Part shown: positions 53,467 to 63,949 of the stretch, in pieces
How the letters are laid out: each line of letters opens with the position of its first letter
Position numbering within the stretch: the stretch's first letter is position 1
From: an uncultured Collinsella sp.
GTDB lineage: Bacteria > Actinomycetota > Coriobacteriia > Coriobacteriales > Coriobacteriaceae
Reading direction: 5' to 3'
Length of the DNA stretch: 64,000 nucleotides
Assembly: GCA_900544115.1 (NCBI GenBank)
Contig: UQTW01000007.1
Location: forward strand, 27,830 to 91,829
Translations under genes and position numbers: made by a program
Notes under the pieces: generated by a model
Databases searched by the model: none
Told to the model about the DNA's origin: nothing
Seen by the model: the letters and a program-made list of their open reading frames with translations, nothing else

Positions 53467-54387
53467 CTACACGCGCAGGTAGCGGCGCATGGCGATGGCA
53501 GAACCAAAGAGACCGATAATCACGCCGACCAGAATCAGCGCAGCATAGGTCACCAGGTAGTACTGCATCGGCAGGGCAAACGACATCCAGCCGATGCTCT
53601 CCTGCAAACGCGGAATCATCAGATTGCGCAGCAGCTCCAGAACGCCGATGGAAAGCAGCGAGCCCAAAATGGCCTGCAGTACGCCCTCGGTGATAAACGG
53701 GCCGCGAATGAAGCCGTTGCTGGCGCCGACCAGACGCATAATCGCAATCTCACGACGACGCGCCGTGATGGACAGGCGAATCGTGTTGTTGATGAAGATG
53801 AATGCGATAAAGGTCAAAAGGCCGACGAGCACCACGGCGGCGATGCGGATGTAGTTGGTCACCTGGAACAGGCGGCTCACTTCCTCCTGGCCGTACAGCA
53901 CGCTCGCGTTGACGTCGCCGTCATCCGCGATCTTCTGGAAGTCGGCGTTCTTCTTGAGCTTCTGGGCCGTGCTCTCGACCTTGGACGGATCGTCCATCTC
54001 AATTGCAAACGAAGCCGGCAGCGGGTTCTGGCCATCGAGCGCGCTCATGGTGGCGTCGGCGTTGCCCGACATCTTGCTCGTATACTCGGCCAGCGCGTCG
54101 TCCTTGTCCTTGTACGTCACGGACTTGACGTTGCTCCACGTCTTGAGCTCAGCCTCAAAGGCCTGAACATCTGCCTGGTCGGCGTCATCGCTAATAAAGG
54201 CGTTGATGACGACCTGATCCTCGACGGTGCCGATCACGGAGTTCAGCATCGCGGAGCCCATGATGAACAGGCCGATGATAAACAGCGAAAGGAAGATCGT
54301 GATGACGGCGCCGAGCGAGGTAGTCCAGTTACGGAAGAAGTGACTGATTGCCTCTTTGAAGGAGTAGCCCACGTTAGTTGGTGCCAT
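53467..54387 (-). CDS. ftsX: Cell division protein FtsX
   Basis: A 306-residue membrane protein with four helices (about 25-50, 180-205, 230-255, 275-300) and a large extracellular domain between the first and second. TARRREIAIMRLVGASNGFIRGPFI-like sequence between the second and third helices is typical (positions about 208-232). FtsX is driven by FtsE and activates peptidoglycan hydrolases at the division site from outside. It overlaps ftsE by 14 bases. No PcsB or RipC-like hydrolase gene is adjacent. Confidence 0.95.
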   Translation of the reverse strand: MAPTNVGYSFKEAISHFFRNWTTSLGAVITIFLSLFIIGLFIMGSAMLNSVIGTVEDQVVINAFISDDADQADVQAFEAELKTWSNVKSVTYKDKDDALAEYTSKMSGNADATMSALDGQNPLPASFAIEMDDPSKVESTAQKLKKNADFQKIADDGDVNASVLYGQEEVSRLFQVTNYIRIAAVVLVGLLTFIAFIFINNTIRLSITARRREIAIMRLVGASNGFIRGPFITEGVLQAILGSLLSIGVLELLRNLMIPRLQESIGWMSFALPMQYYLVTYAALILVGVIIGLFGSAIAMRRYLRV

Positions 54388-55594
54388 AGTTGCCGTAACC
54401 TCCCCTCTCCTGGTCGCGGATAACGTGGCCGCCCTCGAGGGCGATCACGCGACGGTGCATGCTATCGACCATCTCGCGGTCGTGCGTGGCGACGATCACG
54501 GTGGTGCCGGTGCGGTTAATACGCTCGAGCAGCTTCATGATGCCCAGCGAGATCGCCGGGTCGAGGTTACCCGTGGGCTCGTCGCAGATCAGCAGCGGCG
54601 GACGGTTGACCATAGCGCGGGCGACGGCGACGCGCTGCTGCTCGCCACCGGAAAGCTGGTCGGGCAGCGAGTCCATCTGATCGGCCAGACCGACCAGACG
54701 CAGCACCTCCGGCACCTGGCTGCGAATGACGCCCTTGGGCTTGCCGATGCACTGCAGAGCAAACGCCACGTTTTCGTAGGCGGTTTTTTGCGGCAGGAGC
54801 TTAAAGTCCTGGAACACGGCGCCAATCTGGCGGCGCAGGAACGGAACCTTGCGGTTCTTGATCTTCATGAGGTCCTGACCGGCAACCAGGATGCGACCGC
54901 TCGTCGGCTTGACGTCGCGGTTGAGCGTCGACAGCAGCGTGGTCTTACCCGAGCCGGAGTGACCGACCAGGAAGACGAACTCGCCCGGATAGATCTCGAT
55001 GTTGATGTCGTCGAGTGCAGGCTTGTTGGGCTGTGCCGGATAGATCTTGGTGACATGCTCCATAAGGATGACGGGCTCGACACCGGCCTGCTTGGCCATC
55101 TTCTTGCGGCTGGCCTGCGGATCGATGGGCGCAAACACCGACGTAAAATCGGGGTTGTTGAGCGCGTTATCGAGGCTTGCGACCTCGGCCGCCTGATCGC
55201 TCTCGACCACCGGGGCAGCAGGCTGCGTGGGGTCGGGAATAGCGGCAAAGAGACCGGACTGCGCAGGCTGAGGAGACGGTGTCGCAGGGGCCATGGGGTC
55301 GGGAATGCCGGCCATGGTAGGCTGCGGCGTGGCAGCGCCAGCCTGAGGCTGCTCCACGCGAGCGGTCACGGCCTGAACGGGCTCAAAACCCGCCGTGCCG
55401 GAAAGCGCGACATCGCTGGTGGGATTGTAGGCAAAGGGATCGGATGCCGGCTGTGCCTGATCTGCCGGCTGAGCGGGGGCCTGAGCAACAAGCTGGCCCT
55501 CTGAATCCGGAGTGGCGAAACGACTGCCCTGGACGCCTGTCTGCGTCTTGGGGGCATCATCGCCCGCACCGGAGGTACGGAAGTGGTTACCCAC
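54374..55594 (-). CDS. ftsE: Cell division ATP-binding protein FtsE with long disordered N-terminus
   Basis: A 406-residue FtsE; usual members are about 225-230 residues. The ABC domain starts near residue 175 (VILMEHVTKIYPA), with Walker A GHSGSGKTT at 211-219, signature LSGGEQQRVAVARAM and Walker B LLICDEPTGNLD. Residues 1-170 are a Pro/Ala/Gln/Asp-rich low-complexity extension with repeated IPDP words (IPDPMAP, IPDPTQP). The extension is translated, because the GTG start 55594 has AAGGAG 5-6 bases upstream, while internal ATG codons lack good sites. FtsE powers FtsX in cell separation. Confidence 0.93.
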   Translation of the reverse strand: MGNHFRTSGAGDDAPKTQTGVQGSRFATPDSEGQLVAQAPAQPADQAQPASDPFAYNPTSDVALSGTAGFEPVQAVTARVEQPQAGAATPQPTMAGIPDPMAPATPSPQPAQSGLFAAIPDPTQPAAPVVESDQAAEVASLDNALNNPDFTSVFAPIDPQASRKKMAKQAGVEPVILMEHVTKIYPAQPNKPALDDINIEIYPGEFVFLVGHSGSGKTTLLSTLNRDVKPTSGRILVAGQDLMKIKNRKVPFLRRQIGAVFQDFKLLPQKTAYENVAFALQCIGKPKGVIRSQVPEVLRLVGLADQMDSLPDQLSGGEQQRVAVARAMVNRPPLLICDEPTGNLDPAISLGIMKLLERINRTGTTVIVATHDREMVDSMHRRVIALEGGHVIRDQERGGYGNYGTN

Positions 55595-55697
55595 TGGTGC
55601 TCCTTATCGTCGTGCGTTTAAACTACATGAGCGCTTTGTATTTTAGCAGCATTAGCTTTGCTGCACATAAGAAGCATGGCGGGGTTTGGGTCTCACC
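55595..55697. other. Upstream region of ftsE
   Basis: About 100 bases without a supported gene. A TAAAAT (minus strand) about 50 bases before the ftsE start is a possible -10 element, with no convincing -35. Confidence 0.35.
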
Positions 55698-55825
55698 GGC
55701 CGGGCGCAGGGTTACCTCCCAAATCGTCCTCGCGCATGGCCGGCATTTGTCCTGCTCCTGCGGAGCTGCGGACAAACGCCGGCCTGCGCTGCGGAAAGAT
55801 TTGGGAGGTAACCCTGCGCCCGGCC
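55698..55825. repeat. 128-bp nested hairpin between the transketolase and ftsE genes
   Basis: Perfect 28-base outer arms (55698-55725 and 55798-55825, starting GGCCGGGCGCAGGGTTACCT). The middle holds a second inverted repeat GGCCGGCATTTGTCC (55738-55752) with GGACAAACGCCGGCC (55770-55784), which differs from perfect pairing at one position. No gene supported in it; the frames crossing it are mirror artefacts of the palindrome. Confidence 0.9.
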
Positions 55826-55965
55826 TGCGGCTACTATGGGGCCGACGCACCAACTTGAGATGCTGCGCATACAAAATTGGAAGGGTCTGAATTGCACTTT
55901 GCTGGGATGGGCTCGTTTCCCCATGGGAACTTTGCTTGGCAGGACTCTAATTTAAATTCAGCATA
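55826..55965. other. Spacer without recognisable gene
   Basis: About 140 bases between the hairpin and the transketolase terminator. I see no gene, promoter or repeat I can support. Confidence 0.4.
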
Positions 55966-55998
55966 AACAGGGGCGCCCTCTTTGAGGACGCCCCTGTT
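55966..55998 (-). terminator. Intrinsic terminator after the transketolase genes
   Basis: A 15-base stem with one mismatch (55966-55980 with 55984-55998) and a 3-base loop; only a short T run follows on the minus strand. Confidence 0.75.
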
Positions 55999-56044
55999 CT
56001 GGCTTGTTTGCGGTTGTCGACGCGATACTTTGCCTCGTCTTGCC

Positions 56045-56986
56045 TTATGCCAAGAACTCCTTGGTGGTCGCCACGATGTTGGCGGCGTCCAGGCCGTACT
56101 TGTGCAGGAGCTCGGCACCCGGGCCGGACTCGCCGAAGGTGTCGTTGACGCCAATCTTCTTGAGCGGCGTCGGGCACTGCTCACACAGAACGTCGGCAAC
56201 GGCGCTGCCCAGGCCACCGATCACGGAGTGCTCCTCGACGGTCACGACGTGACCGGTCTTGGTGGCGCTCTTGACGATCAGGTCGGCGTCGATGGGCTTG
56301 ATGGTGTGCATGTTGATGACCTCGGCATCGATGCCCTCGGCAGCGAGCTGCTCGGCGGCCTCGAGGGCCTCGCCGACCATTAGGCCGCAGGCGATGATGG
56401 TGACGTCGGTGCCCTCGCGCATGACGATGCCCTTGCCTACCTCGAACTTGTAGGTCTCGGGGTCGTTGATGACCGGCGAGGCCAGACGGGCAAAGCGCAT
56501 GTACACGGGGCCGTCGCACTCGTAGGCGGCGCACGTCACGGCACGAGCCTCCACGTCGTCGGCGGGAACGATAACGGTCATGCCGGGGATGACGCGCATG
56601 AGGGCGATATCCTCGCAGCACTGGTGCGTGGCGCCGTCCTCGCCCACCGAGATACCGGCGTGCGTGGCACCGATCTTAACGTTAAGGTGCGGATAGCCGA
56701 TGGAGTTGCGGACCTGCTCAAAGGCGCGGCCAGCGGCAAACATGGCAAAGGTGCTCGCAAAAGCAACGCGGCCGGTGGTCGCGATACCGGCGGCAACACC
56801 CATCAGATTGCTCTCGGCAATGCCCACATCGAAGAAGCGGTCGGGGCAGGCTGCCTTAAACTTGCCGGTCTGCGTGGCGGCGGCCAGGTCGGCGTCGAGG
56901 ACCACAAAGTCATCGTGCTCGTTGGCGAGCTCGACGAGGGCCTCACCGTAGCTTACGCGCGTGGCGATTTTCTTGACGTCTGCCAT
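56045..56986 (-). CDS. Transketolase, C-terminal subunit
   Basis: A 313-residue half transketolase holding the pyrimidine-binding domain and the C-terminal domain. Visible marks: VVLDADLAAATQTGKF, RFFDVGIAESNLMGVAAGIA with the TPP-activating Glu, GVGEDGATHQ-type segment ISVGEDGATHQCCEDIA, and TVEEHSVIGGLGSAVADVL. It starts one base after the stop of the N-terminal subunit. Together the two chains move C2 units in the pentose phosphate pathway. ATG 56986 was chosen by that adjacency. A DXP synthase is less likely because the N-terminal partner lacks DXS features. Confidence 0.92.
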   Translation of the reverse strand: MADVKKIATRVSYGEALVELANEHDDFVVLDADLAAATQTGKFKAACPDRFFDVGIAESNLMGVAAGIATTGRVAFASTFAMFAAGRAFEQVRNSIGYPHLNVKIGATHAGISVGEDGATHQCCEDIALMRVIPGMTVIVPADDVEARAVTCAAYECDGPVYMRFARLASPVINDPETYKFEVGKGIVMREGTDVTIIACGLMVGEALEAAEQLAAEGIDAEVINMHTIKPIDADLIVKSATKTGHVVTVEEHSVIGGLGSAVADVLCEQCPTPLKKIGVNDTFGESGPGAELLHKYGLDAANIVATTKEFLA

Positions 56987-56987
56987 C

Positions 56988-57818
56988 CTAGAGCTCCTCT
57001 CCGGCGGCCGTGAGCTCTGCCATGGCCTGCTCAAACTGTTCATCGTTGGGGGCCTTGCCGTGCCAACCCACCTGGTTCTCCATAAAGGAAACGCCCTTGC
57101 CCTTGGTGGTCTCGGCGATGATGGCGGTCGGCTGACCCTTGGTGGCGCGGGCCTCGGCAAAGGCGGCGCGGATCTGATCGAAATCGTTGCCGTCGGCGAG
57201 CTCCACCACGTGGAACTTGAAGGCGCGGAACTTGTCGGCGAGCGGCATGGGGTCGTTGACCTCCTCGACGGGGCCGTCGATCTGCAGGCCGTTGTGGTCG
57301 ACGATCACGCAGAGGTTGTCAAGCTGCTGGTTGCCGGCAAACATGGCGGCCTCCCAAACCTGGCCCTCCTCGCTCTCGCCGTCGCCCAGCAGGGCGTAGG
57401 TGCGATAGTCGTCGCCCCAGTGCTTGGCGGCAACGGCCATGCCCACGGCGGCGGAGATGCCCTGGCCGAGCGAACCGGTGGACATATCGACGCCCGGGGT
57501 GTCGTTCATGTTGGGGTGACCCTGCAGGTGGCTGCCGATGTGGCGCAGCGTCTCGAGATCCTCCTTGGGGAAGAATCCGCGCTCGGCGAGCACAGCGTAC
57601 AGACCAGGCGCGCAATGACCCTTGGAAAGCACGAAGCGATCGCGGTCGGCCTTGCGGGGGTCGGCCGGGTCGACGTTCATTTCCTCAAAGTACAGATAGG
57701 TCATGATGTCGGCAGCGCCGAGCGAACCGCCCGGATGGCCGGACTTGGCAGCGTGCACGCCGGTGACGATGCCCTTCCTTACCTCGTTGGCAACCTTTTT
57801 GAGCTCTTCGTCGCTCAT
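56988..57818 (-). CDS. Transketolase, N-terminal subunit
   Basis: A 276-residue TPP-binding half transketolase. SGHPGGSLGAADIMTYLYF near residues 26-44, KGHCAPGLYAVLAERGFF, GSLGQGISAAVGMAVAAK and the Mg-TPP motif GDGESEEGQVWEAAMFAGN match the family. The start has AAAGGAAGG 4-5 bases before ATG. Split transketolases are common in anaerobes. It is first of a two-gene operon; about 200 bases of spacer precede it. Confidence 0.94.
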   Translation of the reverse strand: MSDEELKKVANEVRKGIVTGVHAAKSGHPGGSLGAADIMTYLYFEEMNVDPADPRKADRDRFVLSKGHCAPGLYAVLAERGFFPKEDLETLRHIGSHLQGHPNMNDTPGVDMSTGSLGQGISAAVGMAVAAKHWGDDYRTYALLGDGESEEGQVWEAAMFAGNQQLDNLCVIVDHNGLQIDGPVEEVNDPMPLADKFRAFKFHVVELADGNDFDQIRAAFAEARATKGQPTAIIAETTKGKGVSFMENQVGWHGKAPNDEQFEQAMAELTAAGEEL

Positions 57819-58026
57819 TGTGCCTTCCTTTCATCCTCTTAAGACAAGATGCGCACGGCACGGAAAGGTAGTCCCAACACAGCCGCGATGCACGTACGTC
57901 ATTCATTATGCTGGAAACTGGAAGCTTTACCAGAGTATTTATCATTATTTGAACAATTGAGCAGGCAGAACCGCTGATGAAACGGTTTATCAATGTGAAC
58001 GTCTTTTGGATGGAACGCAGTCGGCC
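57819..58026. other. Spacer between the transketolase operon and the YitT gene
   Basis: About 210 bases. The AT-richer part near 57920-57990 probably holds the transketolase promoter, but no clear hexamer pair was found. No gene supported. Confidence 0.4.
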
Positions 58027-58917
58027 CTACGCGTTAATGTCCTTGAATCCCTCACCGAAGGTTTCCGTAACGTCGGCGACCGTCACAATGGCGTGAGGAT
58101 CGCGCTCGCGCACGATCGTTTTGAGGGTGTTGAGCTCGCGGCGGCTCACAATGACCATGATCACCGGCTTCTCGGCACCCGAGTACATGCCGGTCGCCCT
58201 AAACTTGGTGCAGCCGCGGCCCAGGCCATACATGATGTCGGCCGCGATATCGGGAAACTTGTCCGAGATGATGAGCACCATACGGCGCCTGTTGCCACCG
58301 TCGACCACGGCATCGATCACGTAGCCGCTAATGACCATCGAAAGGCCCGCATACAGCGCGTTTTCGACCGAAAAGACCGGGGCCGACAGCGCGCACACGG
58401 CAACATCGATCGCCATGACGGTCGAGCCAACCGGCAGCGATGTGTTGCGCGAGATGATCTGGCCGATCGTGTCAGAGCCGCCAGTGTTGGCACCGGCGCG
58501 CAACACCATGCCATACCCGATGCCCGTGATAATGCCGCCCCACATAGCGGGCAGCATCAGGTCGGCATGTGCCAGCGGCGCCACAAACGGAGCGAACAGG
58601 TCGGTGAAAAAACCCAGCAGCACAAAACCGGTCGCCGTCTGCACCACGTAGAACATGCCACCCTCGCGCATAACAACCAGCAGCAGCAAGGCATTCATCA
58701 CGATGGTCTGGATACCGACGGGAAGCGATATGCCATGCGAGGCGCCGACCGCCTGAATAATGGTGGCAAGGCCTGTGACGCCGCCGGCGGCAAGGCCGTT
58801 GGGGATCAAAAACAAGTCTGTCGCGATAGCTGCCAGGGCGCAGCCAAACATAATCTTGGGCAAGTCATGAAAGAAGTTCATCGAAAGAATGCGCTTGATG
58901 TCCAGACGATATGCCAT
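58027..58917 (-). CDS. YitT-family membrane protein with DUF2179 domain
   Basis: A 296-residue protein with five or six hydrophobic helices (from about 18 to 200) and a C-terminal soluble DUF2179 domain (VIMVIVSRRELNTLKTIVRE, DPHAIVTVADVTETFGEGF). The NGLAAGGVTGLATIIQ and RAGANTGGSDTIGQII segments are typical of YitT proteins. Function is not established; the family is linked to transport. ATG 58917 follows GAGGGAGG at about 4 bases, immediately after the prfB terminator, so it may be partly co-transcribed with secA-prfB by read-through. Confidence 0.9.
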   Translation of the reverse strand: MAYRLDIKRILSMNFFHDLPKIMFGCALAAIATDLFLIPNGLAAGGVTGLATIIQAVGASHGISLPVGIQTIVMNALLLLVVMREGGMFYVVQTATGFVLLGFFTDLFAPFVAPLAHADLMLPAMWGGIITGIGYGMVLRAGANTGGSDTIGQIISRNTSLPVGSTVMAIDVAVCALSAPVFSVENALYAGLSMVISGYVIDAVVDGGNRRRMVLIISDKFPDIAADIMYGLGRGCTKFRATGMYSGAEKPVIMVIVSRRELNTLKTIVRERDPHAIVTVADVTETFGEGFKDINA

Positions 58918-58928
58918 GCTGCCTCCCT

Positions 58929-58958
58929 CAAAAAAGCGCACCCAAACGAGTGCGCTTT
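58929..58958 (-). terminator. Terminator after prfB, directly before the YitT gene
   Basis: Perfect 9-bp stem (58933-58941 with 58950-58958), followed on the minus strand by TTTTTT. The YitT ribosome site begins right after the T run, so the hairpin could also work as an attenuator for that gene. Confidence 0.8.
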
Positions 58959-59047
58959 GAACTTCTTGCTGTATTCGATTCTACCGATTCACCGGGCAAA
59001 TACCACCCCTGCGCAGTGTTTGCATCGACCCGGAGCCAATCATGTGC

Positions 59048-60195
59048 CTAGGCAGACGATGCTTCCGCATCGGCGTTGCCGGTTGCCCAACGATGGTAGC
59101 CGATCACAAACGGATCCAGATCGCCATCGTCGAGAACGGCCTCGACGTTGCTGGTCTCCACGCCCGTGCGCAGGTCCTTGACCATCTGATACGGGTAGAG
59201 CACGTAGCTGCGAATCTGGTTGCCAAAACCGATCGTGGTCTTGGGCCCGCGAATCTCATCCAGGGCCTCGGCGCGCTTCTCGAGCTCGATCTCGTACAGA
59301 CGGGCCTTGAGAATCTGCATGCACGCGGCCTTGTTTTGAATCTGGCTGCGCTCGTTTTGGCAAGTGACAACGATGCCGCTGGGAAAATGCGTCACGCGTA
59401 CGGCAGAGTCGGTGGTGTTGACGCCCTGGCCGCCCGGACCGCTCGCGTGATACACGTCCACGCGGATATCGTCGGGACTGATCTCGATGTCGATATCGTC
59501 AGGCAACACGGGAATGACCTCGACGCCGGCAAACGTGGTCTGGCGGCGCTTCTTATCATCGGTGGGGCTGATGCGTACCAGGCGGTGAACGCCGGCCTCG
59601 GCGCGCAGCATGCCAAACGCGTCCTTGCCCTCGACGGTAAAGGTCGCACGGTCGATGCCGATGACCTCAGCCGCGGGGCAGTCGTTAATGGTGACCTTCC
59701 AGCCGCGACGCTGGCAGTACTTCATGTACATCTTAAAGAGCATGAAGGTCCAGTCCTGCGCCTCCAGGCCACCCTGTCCGGGCTTGATGGTCACAATCGC
59801 GTCGCCGTGATCGAACTCACCGGTAAACCAGCTCGAAAGCTCGAGCTCGTCGATAGCGCGGGCCAGGCGTTCTGCCGTAGCGGCAGCCTCCTCGCGCAAT
59901 GCGGCGGCATCGGGGTCGTCGCCCATCTCCTCGGCAAGCTCCAGCGCCGCGCGGGCGTCAGATAGCTCGCCGCGCGCGGTATCCACGGCAGCGATATCTT
60001 CCTTGGTGCGCGCGATCTCCTCCATCGTGGCGCGAGCGGCATCGGCGTCGTCCCAAAAGCCCGGGGCGACGCTTTTGGCCTCGAGCTCCGTTACGCGGGT
60101 GCGCTTCTCGTCCAAATGGAGGTACGACTCAACCTCACCGAGCCGGTCCGCAAACGCGTCCAGCTCGGCGGGCGTTACCTCTAAAGCCTCAGCCA

Positions 60196-60196
<1 letters not shown>
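59048..60196 (-). CDS. prfB: Peptide chain release factor 2
   Basis: A 382-residue class I release factor. The GGQ motif that triggers peptide release is in ASGPGGQGVN (residues 255-257). The stop-codon-reading tripeptide position of RF2 (HRLVRIS-P-) reads SPT at residues 210-212 (codons AGC CCC ACC at 59561-59569), where RF2 normally has SPF. No programmed frameshift is needed; the frame is continuous from ATG 60196. That ATG overlaps the secA stop by one base (TAATG), so translation is coupled to secA. Length is slightly above E. coli RF2 (365). Confidence 0.94.
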
Positions 60197-63003
<2,807 letters not shown>

Positions 63004-63132
63004 GTGGTTTTCCTTTTTGGCCATCGCCCACGCCGTGCAGCTGCGGGCGAGTTAAACACAGATGATTGTACTTTAGCCAAACAAGGCGCGGCCTATACGG
63101 TCGACCTCGACCGCCACGTAATAACTATGACC

Positions 63133-63175
63133 AACCTGCCACAATGGGACAGGTTTATTTTGGCAAGTTTTATCT
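63133..63175. repeat. GGGACAGGTTTA palindromic repeat, copy B
   Basis: Reads AACCTGCCACAAT, then GGGACAGGTTTATTTTGG, then CAAGTTTTATCT. It aligns with copy A at 51039-51080 with about six differences in 43 bases. The arms pair with two or three mismatches. Confidence 0.8.
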
Positions 63176-63199
63176 GAGCAAACGCCGTCTCTCTGCCAT

Positions 63200-63230
63200 T
63201 TGGTGCCACGGGGACAGGTTAGCTTGCACC
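63200..63230. repeat. Third GGGACAGGTTA hairpin
   Basis: Arms TTGGTGC and GCACCAA flank a loop with GGGGACAGGTTAGC. It shares the core word with copies A and B but not the arms, and lies directly after the rpmE terminator T run. Confidence 0.6.
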
Positions 63231-63273
63231 AATAAAAAGAAAAGGGCCGCGCACCCAAATGGATGCACGGCCC
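63231..63273 (-). terminator. Intrinsic terminator after rpmE
   Basis: A 13-base stem with two G-U pairs (63244-63256 with 63261-63273), loop AAAT, followed on the minus strand by TTTTCTTTTTATT. Confidence 0.9.
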
Positions 63274-63310
63274 TTATGCCATGAATGCGAGCGATTCCGC
63301 GGCGAGCTAT

Positions 63311-63736
63311 TTACTCAGCAGCCTCGGTGGTCTCGGCCTCGGCAGCGGCCTCCTCGACGGGAGCCTCTGCGGGAGCCTCGGCGGCCTGCTTGGCAGCCTC
63401 CTCGGCGAACTTAGCAGCACGCTTAGCCTTCTCGGCAGCCTTAGCCTCAGCGGCGGCCTTGCGAGCGGCCTCGGCCTCAGCAGCCTTGGCGGCCTTGGCA
63501 GCCTTGGCCTCCTCAGCCTTCTTGAGCTGGGCGGCAGCGGCGCCACCGAACTTGTCGGCGAAGCGCTGGACGCGTCCACCGGTGTCGACGAACTTCTGCT
63601 GGCCGGTGTAGAACGGGTGGCACTCGTTGCAAAGCTCGACCTTCATCTCGGACACGGTAGCGTGCGTCTTGAAGGTGTTGCCGCAGGAGCACGTCACCGT
63701 GCACTCGACATACTGGGGATGGATACCCTGCTTCAT
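63311..63736 (-). CDS. rpmE: 50S ribosomal protein L31 with long Ala/Lys/Glu tail
   Basis: A 141-residue protein; normal L31 has about 66-75 residues. Residues 1-66 are a standard zinc-type L31: MKQGIHPQYVECTVTCSC with Cys 16 and 18, ELCNECHPFYTGQQ with Cys 36 and 39, and GGRVQRFADKFG. Residues 67-141 are almost only Ala, Glu and Lys with a few Arg, Pro, Thr and Val: the Lys/Ala part (about 67-110) can form a long charged helix, and the end is acidic (about 115-141). The four Cys suggest that this is the zinc-bound form rather than the Cys-less paralog. ATG 63736 follows AAGGAG. The codons of the tail are ordinary for the genome. Confidence 0.93.
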   Translation of the reverse strand: MKQGIHPQYVECTVTCSCGNTFKTHATVSEMKVELCNECHPFYTGQQKFVDTGGRVQRFADKFGGAAAAQLKKAEEAKAAKAAKAAEAEAARKAAAEAKAAEKAKRAAKFAEEAAKQAAEAPAEAPVEEAAAEAETTEAAE

Positions 63737-63739
63737 GGT

Positions 63740-63816
63740 AGGACTCCTTATTGGTCAGGCGCTGGTTACCGATCAGCGCATAAGGCGTCTTGGTTTCCGA
63801 CCAAGACAACAAACTC
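63740..63816 (-). ncRNA. Candidate L31 leader (5' untranslated structure of rpmE)
   Basis: Two stems lie in the rpmE leader on the minus strand: GTCTTGGT/ACCAAGAC (63787-63794 with 63800-63807, loop of 5) and a GCGCTG/CAGCGC stem closer to the start codon (near 63747-63768). Ribosomal protein L31 leader motifs, including one named for Coriobacteria, are described; I cannot confirm a match without a covariance search. Confidence 0.5.
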
Positions 63817-63820
63817 GGCT

Positions 63821-63849
63821 ATGGTACCACGGCGCCGCGCGTCCCACAA
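63821..63849 (-). promoter_or_regulatory. Candidate rpmE promoter
   Basis: On the minus strand TTGTGG (63844-63849) and TACCAT (63821-63826) are 17 bases apart, placing the transcript start just before the leader hairpins. Confidence 0.55.
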
Positions 63850-63913
63850 AAGGTTCACGGTCTTTTCGGAACGACACGAATCTGCCTTGATTGGCAACTT
63901 CATCCGAACACCT

Positions 63914-63949
63914 CCCATATTCATCCGTACATGTACGGATGAATATGGG
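63914..63949. promoter_or_regulatory. Perfect 36-bp palindrome upstream of the next gene
   Basis: Bases 63914-63949 are fully self-complementary around the centre CCGTACATGTACGG, with outer words CCCATATTCAT. There is no loop, unlike the hairpins elsewhere, so it could be a protein-binding operator as well as a terminator-like structure. A GGAGG at 63994-63998 suggests a plus-strand gene starting just beyond the window. Confidence 0.6.

Noticed and set aside
55623..55924. Several overlapping short frames with similar peptides on both strands
   Set aside because: The similarity comes from the two arms of the 128-base palindrome, not from gene duplication.
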